Of a stretch of DNA of 64,000 nt, positions 17,103-26,731 are shown in pieces. The stretch's first letter is position 1. Each line of letters opens with the position of its first letter. A program made the position numbers and the translations under genes. This DNA is from Pseudocolwellia sp049933045 (GTDB lineage: Bacteria; Pseudomonadota; Gammaproteobacteria; Enterobacterales; Alteromonadaceae), in contig NZ_CP187926.1 in the NCBI RefSeq assembly GCF_049933045.1, positions 2,108,001-2,172,000 of the forward strand, read 5' to 3'. The notes under the pieces are model-generated. The model saw nothing but the letters and a program-made list of their open reading frames with translations, did not search any database and had not been told where the DNA came from.

Positions 17103-18071
17103 TTACTCCTGAGATTTCTCGTGAATTAAAATATTATCGATATCAACAATAAGTTTTTCAAGTATAAATTGAATATTCACCTGACTTAATGTTTTACTTT
17201 TATTTATTGTAGCCGTTATTTTATTGTAAATATGCCATAAAGTATCTTTATTTAATAAAGTAGAGAAACTTTCTGTTGAATCAGCTTGATTACTCCATCC
17301 ATTAGCACCTCGCATTGCATGTGTCGTCGCTTTTTCTAACCAACGTAGCCCGTAAGGAGAAGCGAGTGACATTTTAACAATTTGAGAGCGACCTTCACCT
17401 TTAGTGATGTAATTAAAGAAAGTTCGTTCAAATGTTTCGTATTCTTGTGCGACGTCTGCACTACTCAATTCAGGTAAATGGCTTAAATTAGTAAACGCAT
17501 TTGTGTTATTAGCACTCACGTTAATATGCTGCGCTAAAATATCACCTGAAGGAGGTCGTATTTCAAATAAACGACATCGGCTAATTATAGTCGGTAGAAG
17601 TGTATCTCGCTCACCAGAAAGTAAAACGATAATACTATTATCACTTGGCTCTTCTAGTGTTTTTAATAAAGCATTAGCAGCAGCCACTGTCATTATGTCG
17701 GCTTGTGGAATTAAGACTGTTTTAATAGTCCCTATCTGGGCTGTTCTTTCGAAAAAAGCACTGACTTTTCTAACGCTATCAACACCTAATAAGTTTTTTT
17801 CAGCTACAACAGTAGAATGGTCTGGATAGTTATTTTTTAATAATAATTTACAATGCTTACACTGATGACAAGGTTGAAGAATATTGCCTTGTGATTGGTC
17901 TGGTGAATTGTCTTGAACAACTTGGTTACATTGGATCACTTGAATCAACCAGTTAGCGAGTTCCTCTTTGCCACTACCTTTAACACCACTAATTAAAATA
18001 GCATGCGGTAAATTACCTGCAGTGATATGTTGAGAAAATAAGGCTTGTTCTTTAGCTAACCAGCTTTTCAT
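17103..18071 (-). CDS. holB: DNA polymerase III delta' subunit
   Basis: Clamp-loader subunit (322 aa; E. coli 334) that works with the DnaX protein encoded at 37.9-40.2 kb. It has an AAA+ N-terminal domain with a degenerate P-loop GVKGSGKEELA, the zinc-binding CHQCKHCKLL at about residues 65-75, and the SRC motif in TIISRCRLFEIRPP. Part of the tmk-holB-pilZ string; 136 bases separate it from tmk. Confidence 0.93.
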   Translation of the reverse strand: MKSWLAKEQALFSQHITAGNLPHAILISGVKGSGKEELANWLIQVIQCNQVVQDNSPDQSQGNILQPCHQCKHCKLLLKNNYPDHSTVVAEKNLLGVDSVRKVSAFFERTAQIGTIKTVLIPQADIMTVAAANALLKTLEEPSDNSIIVLLSGERDTLLPTIISRCRLFEIRPPSGDILAQHINVSANNTNAFTNLSHLPELSSADVAQEYETFERTFFNYITKGEGRSQIVKMSLASPYGLRWLEKATTHAMRGANGWSNQADSTESFSTLLNKDTLWHIYNKITATINKSKTLSQVNIQFILEKLIVDIDNILIHEKSQE

Positions 18072-18207
18072 GTAAATAACCTATTCATACTGTAAATTAA
18101 TGCTATGTGTTGTTGCTTGAGTTAGTGCTTTCAGGCTCGATTATTAACTATAAGCTATAATTAAGACCTGAATCTATCAAGTTAAGTCATAAATATTACT
18201 ACCAAAA

Positions 18208-18849
18208 TTAAGATGTTGATTGATTTTCAATAAGCTTATCGATAACAGCGATAACTTGATCAGCAACTTCTGATTGCGTTTGTGATGCATCAATTACTGT
18301 AAATTTACTCGGATTTTGTTCTGCTTGAATTAAATAGCCGTTTCTTGCTCTTTCTAAAAACTCCATTTTTTCATCTTCCATTCGATCTAAACCTTCACCA
18401 CGCTGCATTACACGTTCAAGTCCTATTTTAGGATCAAGATCTAAAATAATATTCATATCAGGAGAAAAACCATTCAATGCCATATTATTAATTTTACAGA
18501 TGGTGTCTAAATCTATGCCTCTAGCATAATGTTGAAAACTGAATGTGGCTGCATCAAAACGATCTGAAATAACAACTTTACCTGCCGCTAATGCTGGCAG
18601 TATCTTTTCATTAATATGCTGTGCTCTACCTGCTCCAAATAACATAAGCTCAGTAAGGTTACACATTTCAGGTGTTGTTGGATCGAGTATAACTTCTCTG
18701 ATTTTTTCACCTATAGGTGTGCCACCAGGCTCTCTAGTTACAATAACATCTAAACCTTTATTTTTTAGATACTGCTCAATTGTTTTTATTACGGTTGTTT
18801 TGCCTGCGCCATTACTTCCATCGCAAACAAGCATAAAGCCTTTATTCAT
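18208..18849 (-). CDS. tmk: Thymidylate kinase
   Basis: Phosphorylates dTMP to dTDP. 213 aa, the same length as E. coli Tmk. P-loop DGSNGAGKTTVIKT at residues 9-22, the DR motif in VISDRFDAATFSFQHYARG, the thymidine-site REPGGTPIGE, and the lid region RVMQRGEGLDRME. Lies between mltG and holB as in enterobacteria. Confidence 0.95.
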   Translation of the reverse strand: MNKGFMLVCDGSNGAGKTTVIKTIEQYLKNKGLDVIVTREPGGTPIGEKIREVILDPTTPEMCNLTELMLFGAGRAQHINEKILPALAAGKVVISDRFDAATFSFQHYARGIDLDTICKINNMALNGFSPDMNIILDLDPKIGLERVMQRGEGLDRMEDEKMEFLERARNGYLIQAEQNPSKFTVIDASQTQSEVADQVIAVIDKLIENQSTS

Positions 18850-18951
18850 TAAATTATCTCGCAGTACATTGTTTTATCTATTATTAAAATTTACTTCTAA
18901 AGTCTGGTACATCATAACTAAGCCAGCGGTTGAACTCTATAGCTTTACTAC

Positions 18952-19956
18952 CTATTTACTTTTAGTCGCTGACAAATAGTCTGCTACTGCTCTGTTATGT
19001 TCTTTTAATGTTTTTGAAAATACATGTTTTCCAAAACCGTCACTAACAAAATATAAATAGTCTGTTGTATCAGGATGCATTGCTGCAGTAATCGCAAGTT
19101 TCCCAGGCATAGCTATAGGTGTAGGCGGTAAACCATCGATACGATACGTATTATAAGCTGTTTTTTCACGTAAATGCTTACGCTTAATATCGCCTTTGTA
19201 CCTTTCACCTAATCCATAAATAACAGTAGGGTCTGTTTGTAAACGCATCTTTTTATTTAATCGATTAACAAACACTGAGCTTATAACGGGATGCTCACTT
19301 TGTAAGGCACTTTCTTTTTCAATAATTGAAGCCATGATCAAGGCTTGGTATTCATTTTCATAAGGTAAGTCTGCGTCTCTATTATTCCAAAGAGAGCTTA
19401 GCTCTTTATTCATTCGATTATTTGCTCGGCGCAATATATCTATTGTCGACGTACCTGAAGTAAAAAAGTAAGTATCAGGGAAAAAGAGTCCTTCAGGGTT
19501 TACATGCTGTAGGCCTAAATACTCGGCAACATTATCCACAGTAAGATCAGGTACTTTTTGCGCTAAATTTATATCGTTCGACAGAGCAATCAACCAGTCT
19601 TTTAGTGTACTACCTTCAATAAAGGTAATGGCAAATTGATGCTCTTTACCATTAACAAGTAAATTGATTAGTTCAACGTAGGTTATATCTGTAGGGATAA
19701 GAAATGAACCTTGCTTTAAAGCACTAAGTTCTGGTGTTAATTTTATATAAGCTTTTAACCAAACATTAGTATTTATCCAGCCTCTTTTTACAAGTTCTCG
19801 GGAAAATGAGCTTACAGTTGCGCCTTTATTAATCGTAATCAGTTCAGGTTCAATCAGAGGGATTTTCTTATTTACTTGCTGATTCATATAGCCATATAAA
19901 GTAACAATAAATAATACAGCAATTAAAATGGCAGAGAAGAGTAACTTTTTTAACAT
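18952..19956 (-). CDS. mltG: Endolytic murein transglycosylase MltG
   Basis: Membrane-anchored lytic transglycosylase (334 aa) that cuts nascent glycan strands and limits their length. One N-terminal transmembrane helix (about residues 4-25) and a YceG/MltG domain. The catalytic Glu lies in MASIIEKESALQSE at about residue 215, and the PTVIYGLGERYKGDI and YNTYRIDGLPPTPIAMPG motifs are intact. It shares one base with the pabC stop, so the two are translationally coupled. Confidence 0.94.
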   Translation of the reverse strand: MLKKLLFSAILIAVLFIVTLYGYMNQQVNKKIPLIEPELITINKGATVSSFSRELVKRGWINTNVWLKAYIKLTPELSALKQGSFLIPTDITYVELINLLVNGKEHQFAITFIEGSTLKDWLIALSNDINLAQKVPDLTVDNVAEYLGLQHVNPEGLFFPDTYFFTSGTSTIDILRRANNRMNKELSSLWNNRDADLPYENEYQALIMASIIEKESALQSEHPVISSVFVNRLNKKMRLQTDPTVIYGLGERYKGDIKRKHLREKTAYNTYRIDGLPPTPIAMPGKLAITAAMHPDTTDYLYFVSDGFGKHVFSKTLKEHNRAVADYLSATKSK

Positions 19957-20756
19957 TAATTAATGTTCGCTATGTGTGCTTTAAATTGATGAACTTGTTT
20001 AATATCAAGTTCATTACCCGCATAATTTATTACTGGCACTATTTCCATTATAGAGTTTGTGATGAAAATTGACTGCGCTCTTTGAATATCAGAGATCTTT
20101 GCTTTAACTATTTTGGTAGCAGGGTATTTTCTTAAAATTTCAGAGCGTTGAATACCTGCTACACCACTATCTTTTATTTCTGGTGTAAAAAGCTCGTCAT
20201 TATCAAACCAAAAAATGTTTGCGCATGTGGTTTCTATAATTTCATCAAATAGATTCAATACAAGCAAATCATGGTAATTCGTTTGATCTAACTCATCTCT
20301 GATCAATACTTGCTCTAATCTGTTTAAATGTTTAACACCAGCAAATAGTGGATTAATACCTAACTTAATAGATGAGTTTGCTAAGGTGATTCCTGCAGCT
20401 TGCCATTCAAGATATTTGTTCGGAAATTCAGAAATTTTGATGATAATGTTTGGACGACTAACACCTACTCGAGAATAACCTCTACCGCCTTCACCTGATG
20501 TGATAACGACTTTAAGTACTGCTAACTTATAACCTTTGCAGCATTCAATCAGATCATTTTGTAAGGCAGAAAAATCAACATCTAAAATCTTAAATAAACG
20601 ACAGCCTGTTTGTAAACGTTTTATATGAAGATGTAATAGCTCTATTTGACCTTGACTGACCTTAGCTGTTGTAAAGATACCATCGCCATACGCTAAACCT
20701 CTATCATTAATAGATATGTGATTAACTTGTTGTCCATTAACAGATTGAAAATACAT
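19956..20756 (-). CDS. pabC: Aminodeoxychorismate lyase
   Basis: PLP enzyme of fold type IV (266 aa; E. coli 269) that releases p-aminobenzoate and pyruvate from 4-amino-4-deoxychorismate for folate synthesis. It starts with the family's DRGLAYGDGIFTT, has the Schiff-base lysine region FAGVKHLNRLEQVL, and ETTCANIFWF. In most relatives it directly follows fabF; here a MITE and the fabF terminator lie between, so it needs its own promoter. Confidence 0.93.
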   Translation of the reverse strand: MYFQSVNGQQVNHISINDRGLAYGDGIFTTAKVSQGQIELLHLHIKRLQTGCRLFKILDVDFSALQNDLIECCKGYKLAVLKVVITSGEGGRGYSRVGVSRPNIIIKISEFPNKYLEWQAAGITLANSSIKLGINPLFAGVKHLNRLEQVLIRDELDQTNYHDLLVLNLFDEIIETTCANIFWFDNDELFTPEIKDSGVAGIQRSEILRKYPATKIVKAKISDIQRAQSIFITNSIMEIVPVINYAGNELDIKQVHQFKAHIANIN

Positions 20757-20826
20757 AGTTATTTAAACACTTAGCTTGGTCGAATATAGATAAAGGGTGT
20801 AGTTTATTATTTATTAGAAATTAATA

Positions 20827-21092
20827 ATACCAAACGGATTTATTTATTGCTCACTTAGCGAGAATTTAAAGGCTTAGAGGCAAGGCATTGATTGAAGAGA
20901 ATGGTTATTCCCTTGTCAAAATCAATAACGCGGCATATGAGCCTTTAAATTCTCGCCCTTCGGGAGCTCATTAGTAAACTGATAACATCACAAAATTAAA
21001 AAAATATAGAATAACTATGTTTAATCAATTTTGCTTGTTCTAAGCTTGCTAATGTAGCTCTAAGTTGCTCAATAAATTAATCCGTTTGGTAT
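20827..21092. mobile_element. MITE-like element, short form (copy 1)
   Basis: About 266 bases bounded by terminal inverted repeats ATACCAAACGGATT/AATCCGTTTGGTAT that extend imperfectly to about 36 bases. Inside is a long hairpin arm GCGAGAATTTAAAGGCT/AGCCTTTAAATTCTCGC (17 perfect bases) and no coding frame. A second, longer copy is at 36873-37235. It separates fabF from pabC. A TA flank at each end suggests TA-type target duplication. No matching transposase is in the window. Confidence 0.85.
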
Positions 21093-21145
21093 AACACTAA
21101 AAATAGGTTTAGTTGAAATGCAGCGCTAAAATTAAATGGCGTAAA

Positions 21146-21190
21146 ATAAAAAACCTGAATAATTGTAAACAAGTATTCAGGTTTTATTGT
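21146..21190 (-). terminator. Intrinsic terminator after fabF
   Basis: Stem AAACCTGAATA/TATTCAGGTTT with an 11- to 12-base loop, followed on the minus strand by a T-rich tract. It ends the fatty-acid operon before the MITE. Confidence 0.85.
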
Positions 21191-21234
21191 TTTGATTTAA
21201 GCGTTAATAACACTTAATGCTACGCTACATCAAT

Positions 21235-22467
21235 TTACATTTTTTTGAAAATCAATGAACCGTTTGTTCCGCCAAAACCAAACGAATTACATAAAGTATA
21301 TTCTAAAGATACATCTCTAGCAGTATTCGCAATATAATCTAAATCACACCCTTCATCAGGGTTGTCTAAATTAATTGTCGGTGGAACAGCATTATTAACT
21401 AAAGCTTGAATACTGAATATTGCTTCAACCGCTCCAGCAGCACCTAATAAGTGCCCTGTCATCGATTTAGTTGAACCCATCATTACTTTATCAGCATGTT
21501 GTCCAAAAACCGACTTAACAGCATTAGTTTCAGCAATATCACCTGCAGGAGTAGAAGTACCATGAGCATTGATATAACCAATTTTTGATACATCAACTTT
21601 CGCATCATTAATTGCATTACCCATTGCTAAAGCACCACCAGCACCATCAGCAGGAGGAGATGTCATATGATAAGCATCTCCACTCATACCAAAACCTACT
21701 AATTCAGCATATATGTTAGCGCCACGTGCTTTAGCTTGTTCATACTCTTCAAGCATAATAACACCAGCACCATCGCCTAATACAAAACCGTCTCGATCTT
21801 TATCCCAAGGTCTTGAAGCTGCTTGAGGGTCATCATTACGTGTAGATAATGCTCTTGCTGCACCGAATCCGCCCATACCCATTTTAGTTGAGGCTTTTTC
21901 TGCACCGCCAGCAAGCATAGCATCTGCATCGCCGTAAGCTATCATTCGAGCTGCATGTCCAATATTATGCACACCACTTGTACAAGCAGTAACAATAGAA
22001 ATATTAGGACCTTTCAGACCATGCATAATAGATAAATGACCAGCAATCATATTAATGATTGTAGAAGGCACAAAGAAAGGAGATAGTTTTCGAGGGCTTG
22101 TTTTAAGCATTTTCTCGAAATTCTCTTCAATGAGACCTAAACCACCAATACCAGCACCAACTGCAACACCAACACGCATAGCATTTTCATCAGTTATTTC
22201 TAAACCTGAATCTTTAATTGCTTGCACACCTGCAGCTACGCCATATTGAATAAAGAGATCCATTTTTTTGGCTTCTTTACGAGCCATATAGTCTTCAGCA
22301 CTAAAATCTTTGATCAATCCTGCAAACTTAGTTGTATATTCAGTTGTGTCAAAATGTTGAATATCGCTAATACCACTTTTACCAAGTAGTAAATTTTGCC
22401 AAGTTGTTTCTGGATTGTTACCCAAAGGGCTTAACATACCAAGACCGGTAACTACAACACGCCGCAT
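21235..22467 (-). CDS. fabF: 3-oxoacyl-ACP synthase II
   Basis: Elongating condensing enzyme (410 aa; E. coli 413), important for adjusting membrane fluidity in the cold. Catalytic Cys in VTACTSGVHNIG at about residue 163, first His in NAHGTSTPAGD, and Lys/second His in STKSMTGHLLGAAG. Follows acpP with a hairpin in the gap, in the standard acpP-fabF order. Confidence 0.96.
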   Translation of the reverse strand: MRRVVVTGLGMLSPLGNNPETTWQNLLLGKSGISDIQHFDTTEYTTKFAGLIKDFSAEDYMARKEAKKMDLFIQYGVAAGVQAIKDSGLEITDENAMRVGVAVGAGIGGLGLIEENFEKMLKTSPRKLSPFFVPSTIINMIAGHLSIMHGLKGPNISIVTACTSGVHNIGHAARMIAYGDADAMLAGGAEKASTKMGMGGFGAARALSTRNDDPQAASRPWDKDRDGFVLGDGAGVIMLEEYEQAKARGANIYAELVGFGMSGDAYHMTSPPADGAGGALAMGNAINDAKVDVSKIGYINAHGTSTPAGDIAETNAVKSVFGQHADKVMMGSTKSMTGHLLGAAGAVEAIFSIQALVNNAVPPTINLDNPDEGCDLDYIANTARDVSLEYTLCNSFGFGGTNGSLIFKKM

Positions 22468-22561
22468 AGGATGAGTTGCCTCCGATAGAAAAGAATTTTG
22501 AAAGGGGGTTATTCGTAAATAGTGAATCTATAAGATTACGAACACTGATTTAAAAATATTT

Positions 22562-22583
22562 AAGGCGGTGTAAAAACCGCCTT
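22562..22583 (-). other. Stem-loop between acpP and fabF
   Basis: AAGGCGGT/ACCGCCTT with a GTAAAA loop directly after the acpP stop. On the minus strand only a weak T-tract follows at a distance, so it probably acts as an attenuator or 3'-end protector that keeps acpP expression above fabF. Confidence 0.6.
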
Positions 22584-22597
22584 AAATATATTAACAA

Positions 22598-22831
22598 TTA
22601 CTGATTAGCGTTAACGTAATCAATAGCTGCTTGAACTGTAGTAATTTTTTCTGCTTCTTCGTCAGGAATTTCAGTATCAAATTCTTCTTCTAACGCCATA
22701 ACTAATTCTACAGTGTCAAGTGAGTCAGCACCTAAATCGTCAACAAATGATGATTCAATTTTAACTTCTGCTTCACTTACACCTAACTGCTCTATAGTGA
22801 TTTTTTTTACGCGTTCTTCGATAGTACTCAT
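22598..22831 (-). CDS. acpP: Acyl carrier protein
   Basis: 77-aa acidic helical carrier of acyl chains. The phosphopantetheine attachment motif GADSLDTVELVMALEEEF is intact with Ser at about residue 37. Lies between fabG and fabF. AAAGGAAAAAAA before the ATG is a strong ribosome site, as expected for a very abundant protein. Confidence 0.97.
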   Translation of the reverse strand: MSTIEERVKKITIEQLGVSEAEVKIESSFVDDLGADSLDTVELVMALEEEFDTEIPDEEAEKITTVQAAIDYVNANQ

Positions 22832-22983
22832 TTTTTTTCCTTTACTAGAAAATGCTATTTTTCAAATTGTATGTAGTGTATTCGTCAAAAGCTTAGCTTG
22901 CAAGTAACTAATTTTATTTTTATTACTGGTCAAACCTGTTGCTATTGTATAAAAATATTAGATTTTATAAATTATAAAATCAA

Positions 22984-23718
22984 CTATAACATGTACATAC
23001 CGCCATTAACGTGCAATGTTTCACCAGTAATATATGCCGCATTATCTGATGCTAAAAAAGCAACTGCACTAGCAATTTCGTCAGGTTTTCCTAAACGATT
23101 TGCTGGTACTTGTGAAAAAATGCCTTCTTTTTGTTCATCAGTTAACGTTTGTGTCATATCTGTATCGATAAAACCAGGTGCAACTGTATTAACAGTTATA
23201 CCACGAGAAGCAACTTCTCGAGCTAAAGATTTAGTAAAGCCTAATAGACCTGCTTTAGCTGTTGCATAGTTTACTTGACCTGCATTACCCATGCTACCCA
23301 CAACAGAACCAATGTTAATAATTCTACCGTTGCGTTTCTTCATCATAGGTCGTATAGCCGCTTTACTTAGCTTAAATACCGATGAAAGGTTTGTATCGAT
23401 AATATCTTGCCATTCTTCATCTTTCATTCGCATAAAGATGTTGTCTTTAGTGATACCTGCGTTATTTACAAGTACATCTACAGCAACATATTTTTCTTTA
23501 ATTGCTTCAAATAAAGCAGCGATTGAGTCGTTGTCTGTTACGTTCAATACCATGCCATTACCTTCGCCTAAGTATTCACTGATTTTATCAGCGCCACTTG
23601 CAGATGTAGCAGTACCAACAACCGTTGCACCTAAACTTTGTAATTGACTCGCTATTGCTTTACCGATACCACGGCTAGCGCCAGTAACTAAAACAACTTT
23701 ACCTTCTAATGAAAACAT
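22984..23718 (-). CDS. fabG: 3-oxoacyl-ACP reductase
   Basis: NADPH-dependent reductase of the elongation cycle, 244 aa as in E. coli. SDR features: GASRGIGKAIA cofactor loop at residues 12-22, NNAG at about 86, and the catalytic Ser-Tyr-Lys set in INIGSVVGSMGNAGQVNYATAKAG (cited in parts: IGSVVGS and YATAK). Starts nine bases after the fabD stop; same transcript. Confidence 0.96.
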   Translation of the reverse strand: MFSLEGKVVLVTGASRGIGKAIASQLQSLGATVVGTATSASGADKISEYLGEGNGMVLNVTDNDSIAALFEAIKEKYVAVDVLVNNAGITKDNIFMRMKDEEWQDIIDTNLSSVFKLSKAAIRPMMKKRNGRIINIGSVVGSMGNAGQVNYATAKAGLLGFTKSLAREVASRGITVNTVAPGFIDTDMTQTLTDEQKEGIFSQVPANRLGKPDEIASAVAFLASDNAAYITGETLHVNGGMYML

Positions 23719-23727
23719 ATTTAAACC

Positions 23728-24663
23728 TTACTTAATTAATTCTAATGCTTTAGTTAATGATACATTATCATTAACCGATTCACATGAAATTGATTTATCA
23801 ATTCTTTTTAATAAGCCTTGTAATACTTTACCTGGCCCTACTTCTAAAACCTGTGTACAACCATTTTTAGCTAATAATTCAATAGTTTCTGTCCAGCGTA
23901 CTGGAGAGTATAACTGTCTTACTAATGCATATTTAATTTTTTCTTCAGAGGTTTCAATAGCAACATCAACATTATTAATAACAGGAATACTTGGTGTATT
24001 AAATGTAATTTTTTCCAATTCTTTGGCTAACTCATCTGCAGCACCTTTCATTAATGCACAATGAGAAGGAACACTAACAGGAAGAGGTAAAACACGCTTT
24101 GCGCCAGCTTCTTTACATAAAGCGCCTGCACGTTCTACTGCCGCTTTATTACCTGCAATAACAACTTGACCAGGAGAATTAAAGTTAACAGCTGATACCA
24201 CTTCGTTTTCTTTAGCTTGTTCACATGCAGCTATAATAGCGTCATCAGCTAAACCTATAACAGCAGCCATAGCACCAACACCTTCAGGAACTGAAGCTTG
24301 CATAAGTTCGCCACGCTTTTGAACAAGTTTCACTGCATCGCCAAGGCTAATAATCTCAGCACAAACTAAAGCTGAATATTCACCTAAACTATGACCTGCT
24401 AATGTAGCAGGCTTATTATCTGTTTTTGAAGCAAGTAATCGCCATAAAGCAACACTGGCTGTTAATAAAGCTGGTTGGGTAAAATTGGTTTGATTTAATT
24501 TCTCAGCAGGACCTTCAGATACTAGTTGCCATACATCGTAACCTAAAGCTTCAGAGGCTTCTTTAAAGGTTTCTTGTACAACACTTTCTTCTGAAAAGTC
24601 GGCAAGCATAGATACAGTTTGAGATCCTTGCCCTGGGAAAACAAACGCTAAATTATTTTGCAT
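23728..24663 (-). CDS. fabD: Malonyl-CoA:ACP transacylase
   Basis: Loads malonate onto ACP (311 aa). The oxyanion-hole FPGQGSQ at residues 10-16, the nucleophile motif GHSLGEYSALVCA at about 91, and the catalytic His in SVPSHCALM are present. It directly follows plsX (61-base gap); fabH, normally between them, is absent here. Confidence 0.96.
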   Translation of the reverse strand: MQNNLAFVFPGQGSQTVSMLADFSEESVVQETFKEASEALGYDVWQLVSEGPAEKLNQTNFTQPALLTASVALWRLLASKTDNKPATLAGHSLGEYSALVCAEIISLGDAVKLVQKRGELMQASVPEGVGAMAAVIGLADDAIIAACEQAKENEVVSAVNFNSPGQVVIAGNKAAVERAGALCKEAGAKRVLPLPVSVPSHCALMKGAADELAKELEKITFNTPSIPVINNVDVAIETSEEKIKYALVRQLYSPVRWTETIELLAKNGCTQVLEVGPGKVLQGLLKRIDKSISCESVNDNVSLTKALELIK

Positions 24664-24724
24664 TATTAATACCTATTTATGTTCTATTTGAATGTTTTTA
24701 TTTTATATATAACATTATAAAAAA

Positions 24725-25756
24725 TTAATCAGCTAAACTTTGCTCAAGTTTTTTTCTAATTTTATCTGGAACTTGTCGCTCCACTTCTCTAGCCGCTTCC
24801 ATAATAGCGGCTAAAAATGCCAATGAACTCGCATTTCCATGACTTTTAACGACAATGCCGCGTAATCCTATCAGACTTGCGCCGTTATACTGGTCAGGGT
24901 TCAATGACTTGAATAATTTTTTAATGGGTGCAGCAAAAAACTTTCCTAATAAACGTGTTAATAAACGTTTAGATAAAACTGTTTTAAATTTGCTATAAAC
25001 CATTAATGCTACCCCCTCACATGTTTTGAGTGCAACATTTCCCACAAAACCGTCACATACGATAACGTCAGCTTTATTAGACAAAATATCATTGCCTTCA
25101 ACAAAACCAATATAATTAATATAAGGGTTCTCAGTAAGCTGAGCCGCAGTATATTTAATATGATCGCTACCTTTAATATTTTCGGTCCCCATATTAAGGA
25201 GTGCAACTTTGGGGCTTTCTATACCATCCACTTCTTCTGCTAATACAGAACCCATAATAGCGAATTGATAAAGCACGTTTGAGTCACAAAAAACATTTGC
25301 GCCAAGATCTAACATGAAAACGTGTTTATTTTCGTCATGGGTAGGTAAAGCAGAAATAAGTGCAGGACGTTCAACGCCTGGTAACATTTTCAAAACATAG
25401 TGAGCAGTTGCAAATAATGCACCTGTATTTCCCGCACTCACACAAGCTTGAGACGTATTACTCTTAACGAGATCAATAGCTTTACGCATTGATGAGTCTT
25501 TTTTGTTTCTTAAAGCGCTTGCAGGAAGTTCGTCCATTGCAACAATTTCAGTTGAATGACAAATAGAGAGTTGTGGATTATGTTTTTGATTATGTTTAGC
25601 GAGTTGTTGCGTAATGAAGGATTCATCACCACAAAGTATAAGATGCAAATTAGGCATTTTTTGAACAGCCATAATTGCAGCAGGAATTGTTATTAAGGGG
25701 CCTTTATCGCCCCCCATAATATCTAACGATATAGTTAGATTAAAATCACTATTCAT
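24725..25756 (-). CDS. plsX: Phosphate acyltransferase PlsX
   Basis: Makes acyl-phosphate from acyl-ACP for phosphatidic acid synthesis (343 aa; E. coli 356). The SLDIMGGDKGP start and the ACVSAGNTGALFA and VCDGFVGNVALKT motifs identify the family. Follows rpmF, as in most proteobacteria, and leads the fab genes. Confidence 0.95.
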   Translation of the reverse strand: MNSDFNLTISLDIMGGDKGPLITIPAAIMAVQKMPNLHLILCGDESFITQQLAKHNQKHNPQLSICHSTEIVAMDELPASALRNKKDSSMRKAIDLVKSNTSQACVSAGNTGALFATAHYVLKMLPGVERPALISALPTHDENKHVFMLDLGANVFCDSNVLYQFAIMGSVLAEEVDGIESPKVALLNMGTENIKGSDHIKYTAAQLTENPYINYIGFVEGNDILSNKADVIVCDGFVGNVALKTCEGVALMVYSKFKTVLSKRLLTRLLGKFFAAPIKKLFKSLNPDQYNGASLIGLRGIVVKSHGNASSLAFLAAIMEAAREVERQVPDKIRKKLEQSLAD

Positions 25757-25889
25757 AAGATGCTATTTTGTTTAATTTAAACATTAGAGTACTCATTACT
25801 TTTTATATGGAAAAGTTAGAAACACTAGAACATTCCAAAATATCAACTAACTATAAATAGTGATTTTTTGATAACAATATAGTTTAGAA

Positions 25890-26060
25890 CTATTTGTTAA
25901 TTACTTTTACGCCTTTGTAAAAGCCATCTGCTGTTACGTGATGACGACGATGCGTTTCACCTGAAACTGGATCTACTGATAAGTTTTCAGTGGTTAAAGC
26001 ATCATGTGAACGGCGCATGCCACGTCTTGAACGAGACTTTTTGCTCTTTTGAACTGCCAT
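25890..26060 (-). CDS. rpmF: 50S ribosomal protein L32
   Basis: 56-aa very basic protein starting MAVQKSKKSRSRRGMRRSHD and ending GFYKGVKVINK, a clear L32. AGGAGTAGGTA precedes the ATG. Between yceD and plsX, the conserved yceD-rpmF-plsX order. Confidence 0.96.
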   Translation of the reverse strand: MAVQKSKKSRSRRGMRRSHDALTTENLSVDPVSGETHRRHHVTADGFYKGVKVINK

Positions 26061-26101
26061 TACCTACTCCTAAAATCGGTTGTTGAGTTGAATATATTCA
26101 A

Positions 26102-26614
26102 CTATTTAAGTTTTTTTAATACATCAAATGGATTTGGTTTTTCTAACTCTTCAGGCAATTCACCCCATACACTATCAGCAGGAGCTAAACAGTCTTTAGG
26201 TTCATGTCTGGGAATTAAAGGGAGAGAAAGTAAAAACTCTTCTTCCAATAACTCAAGTAAATTAACTTCACCATTTTCATCTAATTCTATTGCGTCATAA
26301 TATGACGGCAATTCAGCGATTGCATCTTGGTTTTTAACGGGACTAAAAACAAAATCTGCTGTTAGTTCGTATTCAAACGCTTCAGTGCATCGCTGACAAG
26401 TCAGTTTAACTAATGCCGAACCAGCGCCTGAAAGTACATTCAGTCCGCGTTCATCCACATCAAAATCAAACTTAGCTTTAACTTGCTCGCTGCTAGGCTC
26501 ACAAACAGCAAGCAACCTATTCATTCCAGACAATTTAAACACACCTTCGCACTCCAACTTGCGTTGGGAACTTTTGAATGGGTCTATCGTTATCGGGAGT
26601 TTAAGATTCTTCAT
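26102..26614 (-). CDS. yceD: YceD/DUF177 family protein (rRNA accumulation factor)
   Basis: 170-aa protein of the DUF177 family, linked to 23S rRNA accumulation and translated just ahead of L32. The family's CxxC appears in KLTCQRCTEAFEYEL at about residues 85-95; the C-terminus carries the acidic ELDENGEVNLLELLEEE. Divergent from maf, with 117 bases between. Confidence 0.9.
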   Translation of the reverse strand: MKNLKLPITIDPFKSSQRKLECEGVFKLSGMNRLLAVCEPSSEQVKAKFDFDVDERGLNVLSGAGSALVKLTCQRCTEAFEYELTADFVFSPVKNQDAIAELPSYYDAIELDENGEVNLLELLEEEFLLSLPLIPRHEPKDCLAPADSVWGELPEELEKPNPFDVLKKLK

Positions 26615-26731
26615 AAGGCGCGCATAATAATGCCCCGAGGCTGATGTGTCAAAAGAAAATTACAATAATTGCTTTAAAAAGTAAATATTGCCTCTATATT
26701 AACAATAACTTAATTATTTTGAGAAAAGCTA

